From CAZOIA01 sp964579675 (GTDB taxonomy: Bacteria; Planctomycetota; Phycisphaerae; UBA1845; PWPN01): a stretch of 15,108 nucleotides of DNA. The stretch is from contig CAZOIA010000141.1 of the NCBI GenBank assembly GCA_964579675.1, positions 1-15,108 of the forward strand. The letters run 5' to 3'. Positions within the stretch are counted from its first letter, which is position 1. Each line of letters starts with the position of its first letter. Both the position numbers and the translations under genes were made by a program. Positions 6,621-14,676 of the stretch are shown piece after piece. Below the pieces are notes generated by a model, which did no database searches, had not been told where the DNA came from, and saw only the letters and a program-made list of their open reading frames with translations.

Positions 6621-7244
6621 GTGAATTTCCTCATTTCGGCCGGTCCCACCCGCGAGTTCTTTGACAGCGTCCGGTACATTTCCAACCCGTCGTCAGGGAA
6701 GATGGGCTATGCGATTGCGCGTGAGGCGGCCCGGCGGGGCCACCGTGTCACGCTGGTCACCGGCCCGGTGGCCCTGAAGCCGCCCCGGGACATGACGGTG
6801 GTGCCGGTGGTATCGGCGGCGGAGATGGCTCGGGCCTGCAAACGGGCCTTTCGCGACGCGGACGTGGCGGTCATGACCGCGGCCGTCTGCGACTATCGCC
6901 CCCGGGATCGCCTGGATCACAAGCTCGCCAAGGGGGCCCGGGCCCGGCGGGTCGTGCTCGAGCCGACCGAGGACATCGCTACCGCACTCGGTCGGCACAA
7001 GGGAGACAGGCTGCTGGTCGGCTTCGCCATGGAGGATCGCGATCCCCGCCGCCGTGCCGAGCGCAAGCTCGAGAGGAAGAACTGCGACCTGATCGTGCTC
7101 AACGGCCCACAGAACTTGGGCGGTGATCAGGCGGTCGTCGAGCTGTACCACCCGTCGCGGGGGTGGTCCGGCCCGATCCGCGGCTCGAAGGCGGCGATTG
7201 CCCGCCGGCTGGTCAGGCTAATCGAGGAAATACACTGCTCATAG
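6621..7244 (+). CDS. coaB: Phosphopantothenate-cysteine ligase (stand-alone CoaB domain)
   Basis: Joins phosphopantothenate and cysteine using a nucleotide triphosphate, the step before CoaC in coenzyme A synthesis. The 207-residue protein starts at the domain boundary: VNFLISAGPTRE (1-12) matches the usual VLITAGPTRE. NPSSGKMGYAIA (22-33) is the nucleotide-binding segment, TAAVCDYRP (86-94) corresponds to AAAVADYRP, and VGFAMEDRD (133-141) to VGFAAET. KLERKNCDLIVLN (149-161) is the usual KL..K..D.IV.N. GTG 6621 was chosen because of AGGA 9 bases upstream and the domain boundary. The frame is also open to ATG 6504, which would overlap coaC by 62 bp. A perfect hairpin spans its stop codon, and no further operon gene follows. 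Confidence 0.88.
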   Translation: MNFLISAGPTREFFDSVRYISNPSSGKMGYAIAREAARRGHRVTLVTGPVALKPPRDMTVVPVVSAAEMARACKRAFRDADVAVMTAAVCDYRPRDRLDHKLAKGARARRVVLEPTEDIATALGRHKGDRLLVGFAMEDRDPRRRAERKLERKNCDLIVLNGPQNLGGDQAVVELYHPSRGWSGPIRGSKAAIARRLVRLIEEIHCS

Positions 7245-7251
7245 AGCAGTG
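7233..7251 (+). terminator. Hairpin at the end of the yicC-coaB operon
   Basis: CACTGCTC (7233-7240) and GAGCAGTG (7244-7251) form a perfect 8-bp stem with a 3-nt loop that overlaps the coaB stop codon. No U-tract follows, so intrinsic termination is uncertain, but the position before a 572-bp gap fits an operon end. Confidence 0.4.
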
Positions 7252-7816
7252 GCACACGGGCACATAGGCCGTCACCTTCCGGCCGACATTGACCGGGCAG
7301 TCCGGTGCCATCCCGTCGAGAGAAGTGATGTGACAATCGTGCATCTGAGACGGTATTCCGTCAGGTCGGCATGGCTCACGGCACCTTGAACCGCGGCTCG
7401 GCCGGCCTCGGTATTCGCCTCAGCCGCTCGATGGGCCCACCGTCATCCTTCCGTACTCGTCATCGCCGGCAGGCCCGGTCCGTTGTGTCCCGCAACAAGA
7501 CCGTGCGGATCTCCAACACCTCCTGCCCGTTGAGGGGCCGCCAGCCACCCCGGACGGCGGTTGCCGTCACCAAAACCAAGATGAGCGGAGCCAGCCATTT
7601 ACCTTTGAATCACCCCGCGTGTGGGTGCTGCCGGGGGCGGAAATGTCTTTCAGTACCCCGGGACTCGGCCCCTTCGACGGCCCGGGGACGCGCGACGCGG
7701 GCGCCACGCTGGTTGACAGCCCATTCTCCTTGGGCGATCATGCTGTGCTTTGTACCATCGCTGATTCCTGCACGCGTGGCGCAGCATAGCAAGACCGTTA
7801 GCGAAAGAAGAAACAC
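7245..7816. other. Non-coding gap between coaB and the accessory cluster
   Basis: These 572 bases hold no supported gene. A + frame from 7371 to 7820 (149 residues) is rich in Arg, Ser and Pro, has only two acidic residues and matches no domain I know, so I treat it as spurious even though its stop overlaps the next start as GTGA. Minor hairpins are present, for example GACGG/CCGTC at 7349-7362. Short minus-strand frames here show no clear start and family match. The right end carries the promoter candidate at 7713-7741. Confidence 0.5.
7713..7741 (+). promoter_or_regulatory. Candidate sigma-70-like promoter of the accessory cluster
   Basis: A perfect TTGACA (7713-7718) is followed after exactly 17 bp by GATCAT (7736-7741), which matches four of six -10 bases. 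The predicted transcription start is near 7748, about 69 nt before the GTG at 7817. This is the best promoter-like sequence I noticed in the window and it sits in the only large gap before five packed genes. Confidence 0.45.
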
Positions 7817-8947
7817 GTGAATCAGCAGTTCCGCCGTGTGTCCATCGTGGGAACCGGGTCGTTCCTGCCCAACGACCCGATCCCCAATAACCGCATCGAT
7901 GAGATCCTGGGGCCGTTGAACGATGCGCCCCCGCGGATACAGGCGTTCGTGAAGAACATCGCCAGCAGGATGCTTGAAAACAGCGGGGTGGAGCGACGCC
8001 ATTTCGCCATCGACCCGGAGACCCACCGGCTCACGCACACGATAGCCTCGCTCGCCGAGGAGCCGGCCCGTGCCGCGCTCGAACACGCCGGCCGGAAGCC
8101 GGAGGATGTCGAGCTTCTGCTGCTTTCCGCCCCGAACTACGATCAGACGACGCCGCCAACCTCGGCCATCCTGCAGGAGCGGTTGGGCATCGAGTGCTGT
8201 GCCGAGATGGATATCCACGCGAACTGCTCGGGGGTGGGCAAGTGCATGCAGATCGCGTTCGACGCGCTGCGAACGGGCCGGTACAAGACCGCCCTAGTCG
8301 CCTACGCGAACCTGTCGAGCGTGTACCTCCGGAGTTGCTACTTCAATCAGGCGCTCATGAACAAGAACCAGGCCGCCCTGCGTTACATTCTCGCCGACGG
8401 GAGCGGGGCGGTGCTTCTCGAAGCGACCGGTTCGGCCGACGACGGTCCGGTCCCCCATGAACTGCTCGGCACCTACGTCGAGTCGGTTGGGGGAAAGAGC
8501 CCGCCCGGTATGACCACAGGGGGGGGTGTCACCGACCTGATCGACGTGGAGAATCAGATCCCCGCGGTGTTCGAGCGAGGCTCGCATCATCTGGACCAGG
8601 ACTTCTTTGCCGTCAACCGGGACGCCGGCCGCCTGCTCTTCGAGGGGGTCGTCCGAATGGTCGAGACGCTCCAGCTCGACTCCGCCAAGATCGACTGCAT
8701 CATCGCCTCGATCCCCACCAAGCAGCTTTACGACAACAACATCGAACGATTCATGCAGCACTTCGGGATCCGCAGGGACCAGGCGAAGTTCCGCGCCTCC
8801 CACACGGGTTACTGCGGCGGCGCGTCACTCCTGCTGCACTTCGACGAAATGGTCCGTTCGGGCGAGATTCAGCCGGGCCAGACCGTCATTGTCCACTCCG
8901 TCGAATCGAGCAAGTGGATGACGGCCGGCTTTGCCGTGCGGTGGTAA
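7817..8947 (+). CDS. 3-oxoacyl-ACP synthase III (FabH)-like condensing enzyme, unusual active site
   Basis: A thiolase-fold enzyme expected to condense an acyl group with an acyl carrier or CoA ester. The 376 residues begin with VSIVGTGSFLPND (8-20). The nucleophile is C137 in HANCSGVGK, with TTPPTSAILQERLGI (111-125) before it and RYILADGSGAVLLEA (189-203) after, all standard for the KAS III group. The C-terminal half deviates. Where FabH has PHQAN with catalytic His there is IPTKQLYDNN (299-308), and where FabH has GNTSAAS with catalytic Asn there is SHTGYCGGAS (328-337). So His is replaced by Thr or Lys, and Asn by H329. It is therefore unlikely to be the housekeeping FabH and may be a specialised acyltransferase or condensing enzyme. 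GTG 7817 is the start of the family region. The methyltransferase gene follows after 2 nt. Confidence 0.8.
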   Translation: MNQQFRRVSIVGTGSFLPNDPIPNNRIDEILGPLNDAPPRIQAFVKNIASRMLENSGVERRHFAIDPETHRLTHTIASLAEEPARAALEHAGRKPEDVELLLLSAPNYDQTTPPTSAILQERLGIECCAEMDIHANCSGVGKCMQIAFDALRTGRYKTALVAYANLSSVYLRSCYFNQALMNKNQAALRYILADGSGAVLLEATGSADDGPVPHELLGTYVESVGGKSPPGMTTGGGVTDLIDVENQIPAVFERGSHHLDQDFFAVNRDAGRLLFEGVVRMVETLQLDSAKIDCIIASIPTKQLYDNNIERFMQHFGIRRDQAKFRASHTGYCGGASLLLHFDEMVRSGEIQPGQTVIVHSVESSKWMTAGFAVRW

Positions 8948-8949
8948 CG

Positions 8950-9525
8950 ATGCCCAGCGCCGACCGCCAGGCAGCCCGACCGGATTCGACATCGGATGGC
9001 TTTGTGTCCAACCTCCTGCGCCGCATCCCGCTGAGGCTGCGGATGCTGATCTACGGGGCCTCTTTTCTTTCAGTTCTGCTGATCGGGCTGCCCTGGCTGG
9101 CCTATCGCCTTGATGTCCTCCTGCCGGCCTGGCACGCCGAGATCGGATGGTTCCGCGTGATCGGCGTCGTCCTGTTCGCGGCGGCTTTGATCACCTACGC
9201 CCGATCGGCTCACCTGTTGAGCAGTCGGGGGCGAGGCGGTTACGTCGAGTTCGATCCGCCCCGGGCGTTCGTGGCCGAGGGCCCCTACCTCTGGGTTCGC
9301 AATCCCATCGCCGGCTGTGCCGTCCTCACGCTGCTGGGCGAGGCGATCTCCTTTTCCTCAACCGGGATCTTTCTGCTCTTTCTGGTCTCATTGCCGCTGG
9401 CCCACCTGCAGGTCATCCTGCTGGAGGAGCCGCTGCTGCGCAAACGGTTTGGCCAGAGCTACACGGACTACCTCGCGCAAGTCCCGCGGTGGATTCCGCG
9501 GCGTCCGGTGAGGAACACCCCATGA
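8950..9525 (+). CDS. Isoprenylcysteine carboxyl methyltransferase / phospholipid methyltransferase family membrane protein
   Basis: Integral membrane methyltransferase that would use S-adenosylmethionine to methylate a lipid-like or prenyl-like substrate. The 191-residue protein has about four hydrophobic segments (about 31-53, 67-86, 119-134 and 137-158). The family signature is GPYLWVRNPI (111-120), matching GPY..VR(H/N)P, followed by the paired acidic EEPLLRKRFGQSYTDY (159-174) and a terminal VPRWIP (178-183). These motifs are shared by ICMT, NnrU-like and PEMT enzymes, so the substrate cannot be told. ATG 8950 lies 2 nt after the stop of the condensing enzyme; an earlier in-frame start at 8914 would overlap that gene. 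Its end overlaps the next start as ATGA. Confidence 0.8.
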   Translation: MPSADRQAARPDSTSDGFVSNLLRRIPLRLRMLIYGASFLSVLLIGLPWLAYRLDVLLPAWHAEIGWFRVIGVVLFAAALITYARSAHLLSSRGRGGYVEFDPPRAFVAEGPYLWVRNPIAGCAVLTLLGEAISFSSTGIFLLFLVSLPLAHLQVILLEEPLLRKRFGQSYTDYLAQVPRWIPRRPVRNTP

Positions 9526-11135
9526 ACGCGGTCACGACCGCAAATCGCCCCAATATCCTGCTTGTCGTGGCCGACTGTGCCCGCTCCGACAAATGGGTGG
9601 GGCCGGGACGCACCACAATCACGCCCAACGTTGACCGTCTGTCCCGCCAAGGCATCACCTTCCCGACTGCCATCACGGAAAAAAGCTGCACGACGCCGAG
9701 TTTTGCCACGCTGCTGACCGGCCTCTACAGTCCCCGTCACGGCGTGCACCTGATCTGGGGCTACCGCCTGCCTGACCAGGTTTCGATGCTCACGGACGTC
9801 CTGGCTGAACTCGGCTACCATAATTACGCCGAGGTCAGCGGGCCTCTGGTGCCGGAGATGGGCCTCGCCCGCGGGTTTGAGCATTACGAGTACCGGGCCC
9901 CCTGCGACTACCTGCACACCGCGTGGGGGCGCCGGTTCGTCGACCGGCTGCGAGGCGGGTATTACCGTGAGCCGTGGTTCCTGATGCTGCACCTGTGGGA
10001 GTTGCATCCGGGGCGCCAGGTCTCGCCCGAGCACGACCGGCCCCAGTTCGGGCGGGATGGATATGAACGGGCAGCGTCCAGCCTGGACGCGCAACTTGGC
10101 CGCGTCTTCGAAGCTGCCGGCGACGACGCCATGATCCTCTTCACCGGCGATCACGGCGAGAAAACCGAAGCCGAAACCTACCGCGAGGGAACCGCCGTGG
10201 ACTATGCCCGCCGGCTCCTGGGGGTTGACGATGGGGCGGGTATGGTGCCGTTTAACGTTGCTGGATGGGCCGGCCCCAGTGTTCTGCAGCAGCTCTACAG
10301 CCAATGCGCGCCCCTGATGAAGGACGTCAGCCTGCGCGACGCCCGGCGAAGGCCTTTGTTCGGCCGGTGGGCCCGTCTGCGCGACCGGCTGCGCCTGCTC
10401 CGGCTCACGCCCATGCTCTACGTGCAGGACCTGGTCAAGCTCGCGGCACCGCTCCAGTTGACGGACCTGCTCAAGCGGCGCGGTCTTCTCGACGAGACGC
10501 GGGCGCGGGCCAAGGTCGATCGGCTCGCGCGGTCGATCGGCAGGGACAGGTTGTTCGACATGCACATGCGCATGTGGATCAACTCCTACAAGAACAACAT
10601 GCGCGAAGGGCACATCATCCACGTGTACGACTTCCTGGTGCGGGTGCCGCTGGTCATCCGTTGGCGGGGCAAGCTGCCCGCGGGCGAGGTCCACAGCCGC
10701 ATGATCCGCCAGCCGGATATCCTGATCACCGTTCTCGATCTGATCGGCCTCGACAGGAGCAGGTTCGGCGAGATCGACGGGCGATCATTCAGGCCGTTGA
10801 TCGACCGGGAGCCCTGGGAACCGTTGCCCGCGTACCTGTCCGTTTCCGGGCTGCCGGCGGACCTCGAACTTCGCGGTGTCCGGACCGAGGACTACAAGTA
10901 CACTTACGGCCCGGCGAACCCCGAACTGCCCGAGGAACTGTACGACCTGCGGTGCGATCCGGGCGAGACCCGCAACCTGGCCGCAAGCCAGCCCCGGCGC
11001 TGCGCGGAACTTCGACAACTGGCAACCAGCCTGCTCCCGCCCGCGGATGAGTCGCCCATCGAGCTCATGGCCATCAGCGCGGACCAGCAGCAGCGGGTTG
11101 AGAAACACCTGCAGGAGTTGGGCTACCTCGAGTGA
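9522..11135 (+). CDS. Sulfatase / alkaline-phosphatase-superfamily enzyme with Thr at the nucleophile position and a large insertion
   Basis: The 537-residue protein opens with RPNILLVVADCARSD (9-23), with D18 a likely metal ligand. The nucleophile motif reads SCTTPSFATLLTG (55-67): the position that is Cys in formylglycine sulfatases (C-x-P-S) is T57, with C56 one place too early. GDHGE (209-213) supplies the conserved Asp-His metal ligands, and HVYDFLVRVPLVIRW (367-381) resumes the core. LYDLRCDPGETRNLA (473-487) is the usual sulfatase C-terminal signature. A Thr nucleophile fits phosphate or phosphodiester transfer or hydrolysis (compare LtaS- and EptA-like enzymes), but annotation tools will probably call it a sulfatase. 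Residues about 214-365 form an Arg-rich insertion between core motifs. No signal peptide or membrane helix is evident, so it looks cytoplasmic. ATG 9522 has AGGAA 6 nt upstream and overlaps the methyltransferase stop. Confidence 0.85.
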   Translation: MNAVTTANRPNILLVVADCARSDKWVGPGRTTITPNVDRLSRQGITFPTAITEKSCTTPSFATLLTGLYSPRHGVHLIWGYRLPDQVSMLTDVLAELGYHNYAEVSGPLVPEMGLARGFEHYEYRAPCDYLHTAWGRRFVDRLRGGYYREPWFLMLHLWELHPGRQVSPEHDRPQFGRDGYERAASSLDAQLGRVFEAAGDDAMILFTGDHGEKTEAETYREGTAVDYARRLLGVDDGAGMVPFNVAGWAGPSVLQQLYSQCAPLMKDVSLRDARRRPLFGRWARLRDRLRLLRLTPMLYVQDLVKLAAPLQLTDLLKRRGLLDETRARAKVDRLARSIGRDRLFDMHMRMWINSYKNNMREGHIIHVYDFLVRVPLVIRWRGKLPAGEVHSRMIRQPDILITVLDLIGLDRSRFGEIDGRSFRPLIDREPWEPLPAYLSVSGLPADLELRGVRTEDYKYTYGPANPELPEELYDLRCDPGETRNLAASQPRRCAELRQLATSLLPPADESPIELMAISADQQQRVEKHLQELGYLE

Positions 11136-11144
11136 GCCGCCGCC

Positions 11145-13280
11145 ATGAATGGTCCACAACGAGCGGCACATGTTACGCCGCCGCAACCGCGGCGATCAGG
11201 CCACTGGCTGCCCGCACTGGGGTTGCTGGCGGTATTGCTCGCCGCCCACGGTGTGTCACTGTGGGACGGGCTTTTCTTCGACGACCACTGGCATCGGGCG
11301 GTTTCCCGCAACCGCGGCTGGAGCTTCTCCGAGCTGGTCGCCTCGGCCACGGTGGACCTCTCCGGCCGGCTGAACCACCTGTGGTGGCAAGAGCAGTCCA
11401 TGGTTTGGCGCTATGCCCGGCCGGTTTCCATGCTGGTCACGAAACTCGAATACCACCTCACCGGCGGCAGCCCGATGGGCGTCCATGCCTGCTCACTGGG
11501 ATGGCACTGGCTGACGGCGTTGCTCGTGTATGGCCTGGCGGTCTGGGCGGGCCTGCACCGCAAGTGGGCATTTGCAGCCGGTGCAGTCTTTCTGATCATG
11601 CCCCATTCGGTCTTCACGGTAGGCTGGCTCGCCGCCCGCAATGCGCTTCTCGGCGGGTTCCTCTTCGTCGCGGCGGTGCTGGCTTACGCGTGCACGATAC
11701 GGAACAGCAGGTCCCGAACAGCCGCGGCCCGGGGACTGCGGCTCGCGGCGTGCCTGTTGCTGTGGGGGCTGTCGCTCATGAGTCGCGAGACGGCCGTCAT
11801 CTTCCCGCTCGTCGCCCTCGTGCTCGATGCGAGCTTTGGAGGGTGGGCACATCTCCGGCGCCGCCTCCCTTTCCACGCGGTCCTCTGGCTGCTGGCGTTG
11901 GGCTTTGTCTGCTGGCGTTTGCGGTTTTTCTCGGTTGAGGCTGCCCCGCCCATCTACTTCACCAGGCCCACCAGCCTTGCCTACGTGCCGTGGGCGGCCA
12001 GCAAGCTGCTGCAACTGCTCTTTGCCCTCGTGTTTTACACGCCCATGCTGATGGGACTGGCAACCTACCGGGGGCTGCCGGGGGAAGACCTGGCGGTCCA
12101 CGCGGTAATGGCCGTGCTCCTGGCGCTGGCGGCAGTCTGGTACCTGCTTGCTTCGCGGGGATGGCGGGGCCGGTGGGTCTGGCCGATCTGGGTCCTCGCC
12201 GCGTTCCTGCCGGTCGTGCCGATCTTCGCAATGCCGCACTTCGGCTACCTGCCTTCCATCGCCTACGCCATCATGGTGGCCTTCATGTTGTCAGGCGTGC
12301 CGGTCCGCTGTCGAGCGGCCGTAACCACGCTCGTAATCGCCGCCACGGTGTGGTCGCTCGGCGTGTACCGTTGTGCATGGTGGGGCATCATCCGCGCCGA
12401 GCAGGTCGTTTATGCCGACATACTGTCCACGACGCCGCCTCCCAGGCCCGGGAGCAAACTGCTGTTCATCAACCACCCGATCGCCGCCATCTACGCGCCC
12501 GATGCCCTGCGGGAAGCGTGGGGCGTCGACGATCTCGACGGCTACGTGCTCACCTTCGCCCCCCACCCGCTGGTCATGGACTCACCGAGCGTGGTCGAGC
12601 AACTGAACAACCACGAGCTTCTGGTCTCGGCGCCGGCTCCGGGGTACTTCTCCGGCCTGAGTGGCCGAATGCTCCTGGACGGCACCCGTCCCGGCTCGCC
12701 CCTCCTGCCCGGCACCGTGGTCAAGGGCGATTTGTTCGACACCACCGTCCTCGAGGCCGACAACGCCGGCGTGCGCAAGCTCAAGTTCACGTTTCACGAG
12801 CGGTTGGATCACCCAAGGTACTACTTCTATGTTTCGTCACCGGAGCGGCCGGCATATCGCCTGCGGTTTGACCTCACCGCACCCGATGAGAACGCGGATG
12901 CGGGTCTGTTTGCCCGGGCCAGGTCGGACGATCTGCTGACGTGCATACCGGCCCGGATGGAGATCGTCCGGCTCGCCCGGCCGGTTGCCGTCCAGACGGC
13001 AAGTTCGATTCAGGCCGATCTGTACCGGCCCTCCGCGCTGGCCCGTGTCGAGAAATGGTGGCACCGCGTCGATGCACCGGCGTTGAACCGCGAAACCCGA
13101 CGCTGGCAGCAGGCTCACGCCGGGACGCTGCGCCAGCGCGACTATTACTTCGCAGTCATGAACGTCATCCAGCGCTTCGTGAAATCGGACTTGCTGCTGA
13201 CCGGCGGCCGCGAGAGCGGCACGCTCGCCGGCCAGTGCTTTCACCCGGACAGGGAGTTCACCGGCAAGGTGCAGGATTGA
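11145..13280 (+). CDS. GT-C-like multi-pass membrane glycosyltransferase with a large soluble C-terminal region
   Basis: The 711-residue protein has a hydrophobic N-terminal half (about 21-412, roughly ten membrane helices) and a soluble C-terminal region (about 413-711). The first extracytoplasmic loop carries FFDDHWHRA (44-52), the paired acidic motif of GT-C enzymes that use polyprenyl-phosphate sugars. YARPVSMLVTKLEYHLTGGS (90-109) and MGVHACSLGWHWLTALLVY (111-129) resemble the RP...Y...G..P.G.H..N...H pattern of this fold, and SRETAVIFPL (213-222) matches the S(K/R)E segment. The expected role is sugar or similar transfer to a lipid or protein at the outer face of the membrane. The C-terminal region has no repeat or motif I recognise. 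ATG 11145 is 9 nt after the sulfatase-like gene. Donor and acceptor are unknown. Confidence 0.65.
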   Translation: MNGPQRAAHVTPPQPRRSGHWLPALGLLAVLLAAHGVSLWDGLFFDDHWHRAVSRNRGWSFSELVASATVDLSGRLNHLWWQEQSMVWRYARPVSMLVTKLEYHLTGGSPMGVHACSLGWHWLTALLVYGLAVWAGLHRKWAFAAGAVFLIMPHSVFTVGWLAARNALLGGFLFVAAVLAYACTIRNSRSRTAAARGLRLAACLLLWGLSLMSRETAVIFPLVALVLDASFGGWAHLRRRLPFHAVLWLLALGFVCWRLRFFSVEAAPPIYFTRPTSLAYVPWAASKLLQLLFALVFYTPMLMGLATYRGLPGEDLAVHAVMAVLLALAAVWYLLASRGWRGRWVWPIWVLAAFLPVVPIFAMPHFGYLPSIAYAIMVAFMLSGVPVRCRAAVTTLVIAATVWSLGVYRCAWWGIIRAEQVVYADILSTTPPPRPGSKLLFINHPIAAIYAPDALREAWGVDDLDGYVLTFAPHPLVMDSPSVVEQLNNHELLVSAPAPGYFSGLSGRMLLDGTRPGSPLLPGTVVKGDLFDTTVLEADNAGVRKLKFTFHERLDHPRYYFYVSSPERPAYRLRFDLTAPDENADAGLFARARSDDLLTCIPARMEIVRLARPVAVQTASSIQADLYRPSALARVEKWWHRVDAPALNRETRRWQQAHAGTLRQRDYYFAVMNVIQRFVKSDLLLTGGRESGTLAGQCFHPDREFTGKVQD

Positions 13281-14569
13281 TTCTCAAGCGACTGATCGCA
13301 TTCCCCGAGAGCAGGCGCATCCTGACGATCCACCTGCTGGCGACGCCGTTCCTGGCCACGCAGTGGTCCATTACCGCGATGGTGCCGGTGCTGTTGCGCG
13401 ACTACTTCCGGGCCAGCGAGTGGCAAACGACGATCTCGACGTCTGCGATCCCGGTCATGTCACTGCTGTCGATCTTCTGGAACGAGCTGTATCGCCGGAT
13501 GCAACCCCATCGGTACCTGTTGATGTTGTGGGTGGTGGCGATCGCCCCGTTGGCCGGCGTCGCGCGGTGCCATCATCCCGAGACGGTCCTGATCTTCGTG
13601 GTCATCTCCGCGGTCGGCTTCGGGGCCATGACCCCGCTCACCGCCGATATCCTGCGCAATTGCTACCCTCCGGCGGCCCGCGGCAAGATCTTCAGCGTTC
13701 TGCAGGTGCTCGCACAATCCACTGTCATGGTTGGGACCTACTGCATCGGCCTCTGGCTCAATATCGATCACGAGGCGTTTCGCCTGTATCTGCCGGCTGG
13801 CGTCGTGATTATCGGGATCGGGATGTCACTGCTGAGTCGGATCACCCACCAGCAACTGTTCAGGGAACGGCACAAGTTCCACCCGACGGAGCCGCTTCGG
13901 GCGAGTCTGGGGAAGGCCTGGCACAACATGGCGGCGGTCCTGGCCCGGGATCGGAGCTTCCGCCGGTACGAAATCGGGTTCTTCACCTACGGTCTCGGGT
14001 GGATGATCTGTGCTGCCCTGTTGCCGTTCCTGGTCGTCGATCACCTCAGATTGGACTACGAACAGGTGGCCCGGTCAACGCAAACCGCCTTGCAGCTCAC
14101 GCTGCTGTTGATGATGATGCCAACGGGGTACCTGATGGATCGCCTCGGGCCGATCCGGACCTCCTGTTGGGCCTTCAGCGTGCTGATCTTCTACCCGATC
14201 GGTTTAATGGCGGCCGGGGACGTCCACAGCCTGACGGGCGCGACCGTCTGCTTTGGGATTGGCATGAGCGGTGAGCATCTGACCTGGACGATTGGGCCGG
14301 TCACCCTCGCTCGCGACTCGTCTCAGGCCCCGCATTACCTGGCGATTCATGCTACCCTGGTCGGGGTCCGGGCGATCCTCGGTCAATTCCCGGCGGTGGC
14401 ACTGTACAGGCTAACGGGCGAGATCAGGCTCCCGCTGGTGCTGGCGGCATTTCTCTTTGCCACCGGGGCGCTTCTGATGCGCCGCCTGGAACATGACCGG
14501 CGGGCAAGCGAAAAACCTGCCGCTTCCGCCATCCCGATCCCGCCCGCTCATAATACCGGCGGACCCTGA
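13277..14569 (+). CDS. Major facilitator superfamily transporter
   Basis: A membrane transporter of about 430 residues with roughly 12 hydrophobic segments in two halves, separated by a basic loop containing FRERHKFHP. The segment after helix 4 (ILRNCYPPAARGKIFSVLQV, near 125-143) has the R..P...RG...G.. style of an MFS loop, and TGYLMDRLGP in the second half is a typical D-R-x-G loop. The start is chosen as TTG 13277, which overlaps the previous stop (TTGA) and has AAGGTG 6 nt upstream. The next ATG in frame (13379) would remove most of the first helix. Last gene of the five-gene cluster; the likely job is moving the cluster's product or a precursor across the membrane. Substrate unknown. 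Confidence 0.82.
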   Translation: MILKRLIAFPESRRILTIHLLATPFLATQWSITAMVPVLLRDYFRASEWQTTISTSAIPVMSLLSIFWNELYRRMQPHRYLLMLWVVAIAPLAGVARCHHPETVLIFVVISAVGFGAMTPLTADILRNCYPPAARGKIFSVLQVLAQSTVMVGTYCIGLWLNIDHEAFRLYLPAGVVIIGIGMSLLSRITHQQLFRERHKFHPTEPLRASLGKAWHNMAAVLARDRSFRRYEIGFFTYGLGWMICAALLPFLVVDHLRLDYEQVARSTQTALQLTLLLMMMPTGYLMDRLGPIRTSCWAFSVLIFYPIGLMAAGDVHSLTGATVCFGIGMSGEHLTWTIGPVTLARDSSQAPHYLAIHATLVGVRAILGQFPAVALYRLTGEIRLPLVLAAFLFATGALLMRRLEHDRRASEKPAASAIPIPPAHNTGGP

Positions 14570-14676
14570 ACGGGGGCGGGCTCATTGACGCCGGAAGCGA
14601 TATTCCGCACCATGTCAGACCGGGGGCGAGCCTGGGGCCGGCTGCGACGGTGCACGGGCGGCGCACCCCTGGACAC

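Noticed and set aside
7371..7820. Plus-strand frame of 149 codons whose stop overlaps the KAS III-like start as GTGA
   Set aside because: The overlap looks like coupling, but the peptide has almost no acidic residues, no domain, and contains the best promoter candidate.
9468..10694. Minus-strand open frame of 408 codons
   Set aside because: Antisense to the sulfatase-fold gene, whose motifs are clear; composition is shadow-like.
11990..12871. Plus-strand frame of 293 codons inside the GT-C-like gene
   Set aside because: Wrong frame within a longer gene with consistent membrane helices; rich in Arg, Gly and Pro without motifs.
13363..14274. Plus-strand frame of 303 codons inside the MFS gene
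   Set aside because: Lacks the hydrophobic helices that the true frame shows; a shadow.
14539..14580. GC-only stem CCCGCCC/GGGCGGG at the end of the MFS gene as a terminator
   Set aside because: The loop is 28 nt and no U-tract follows; such pairings are frequent in DNA this rich in GC.
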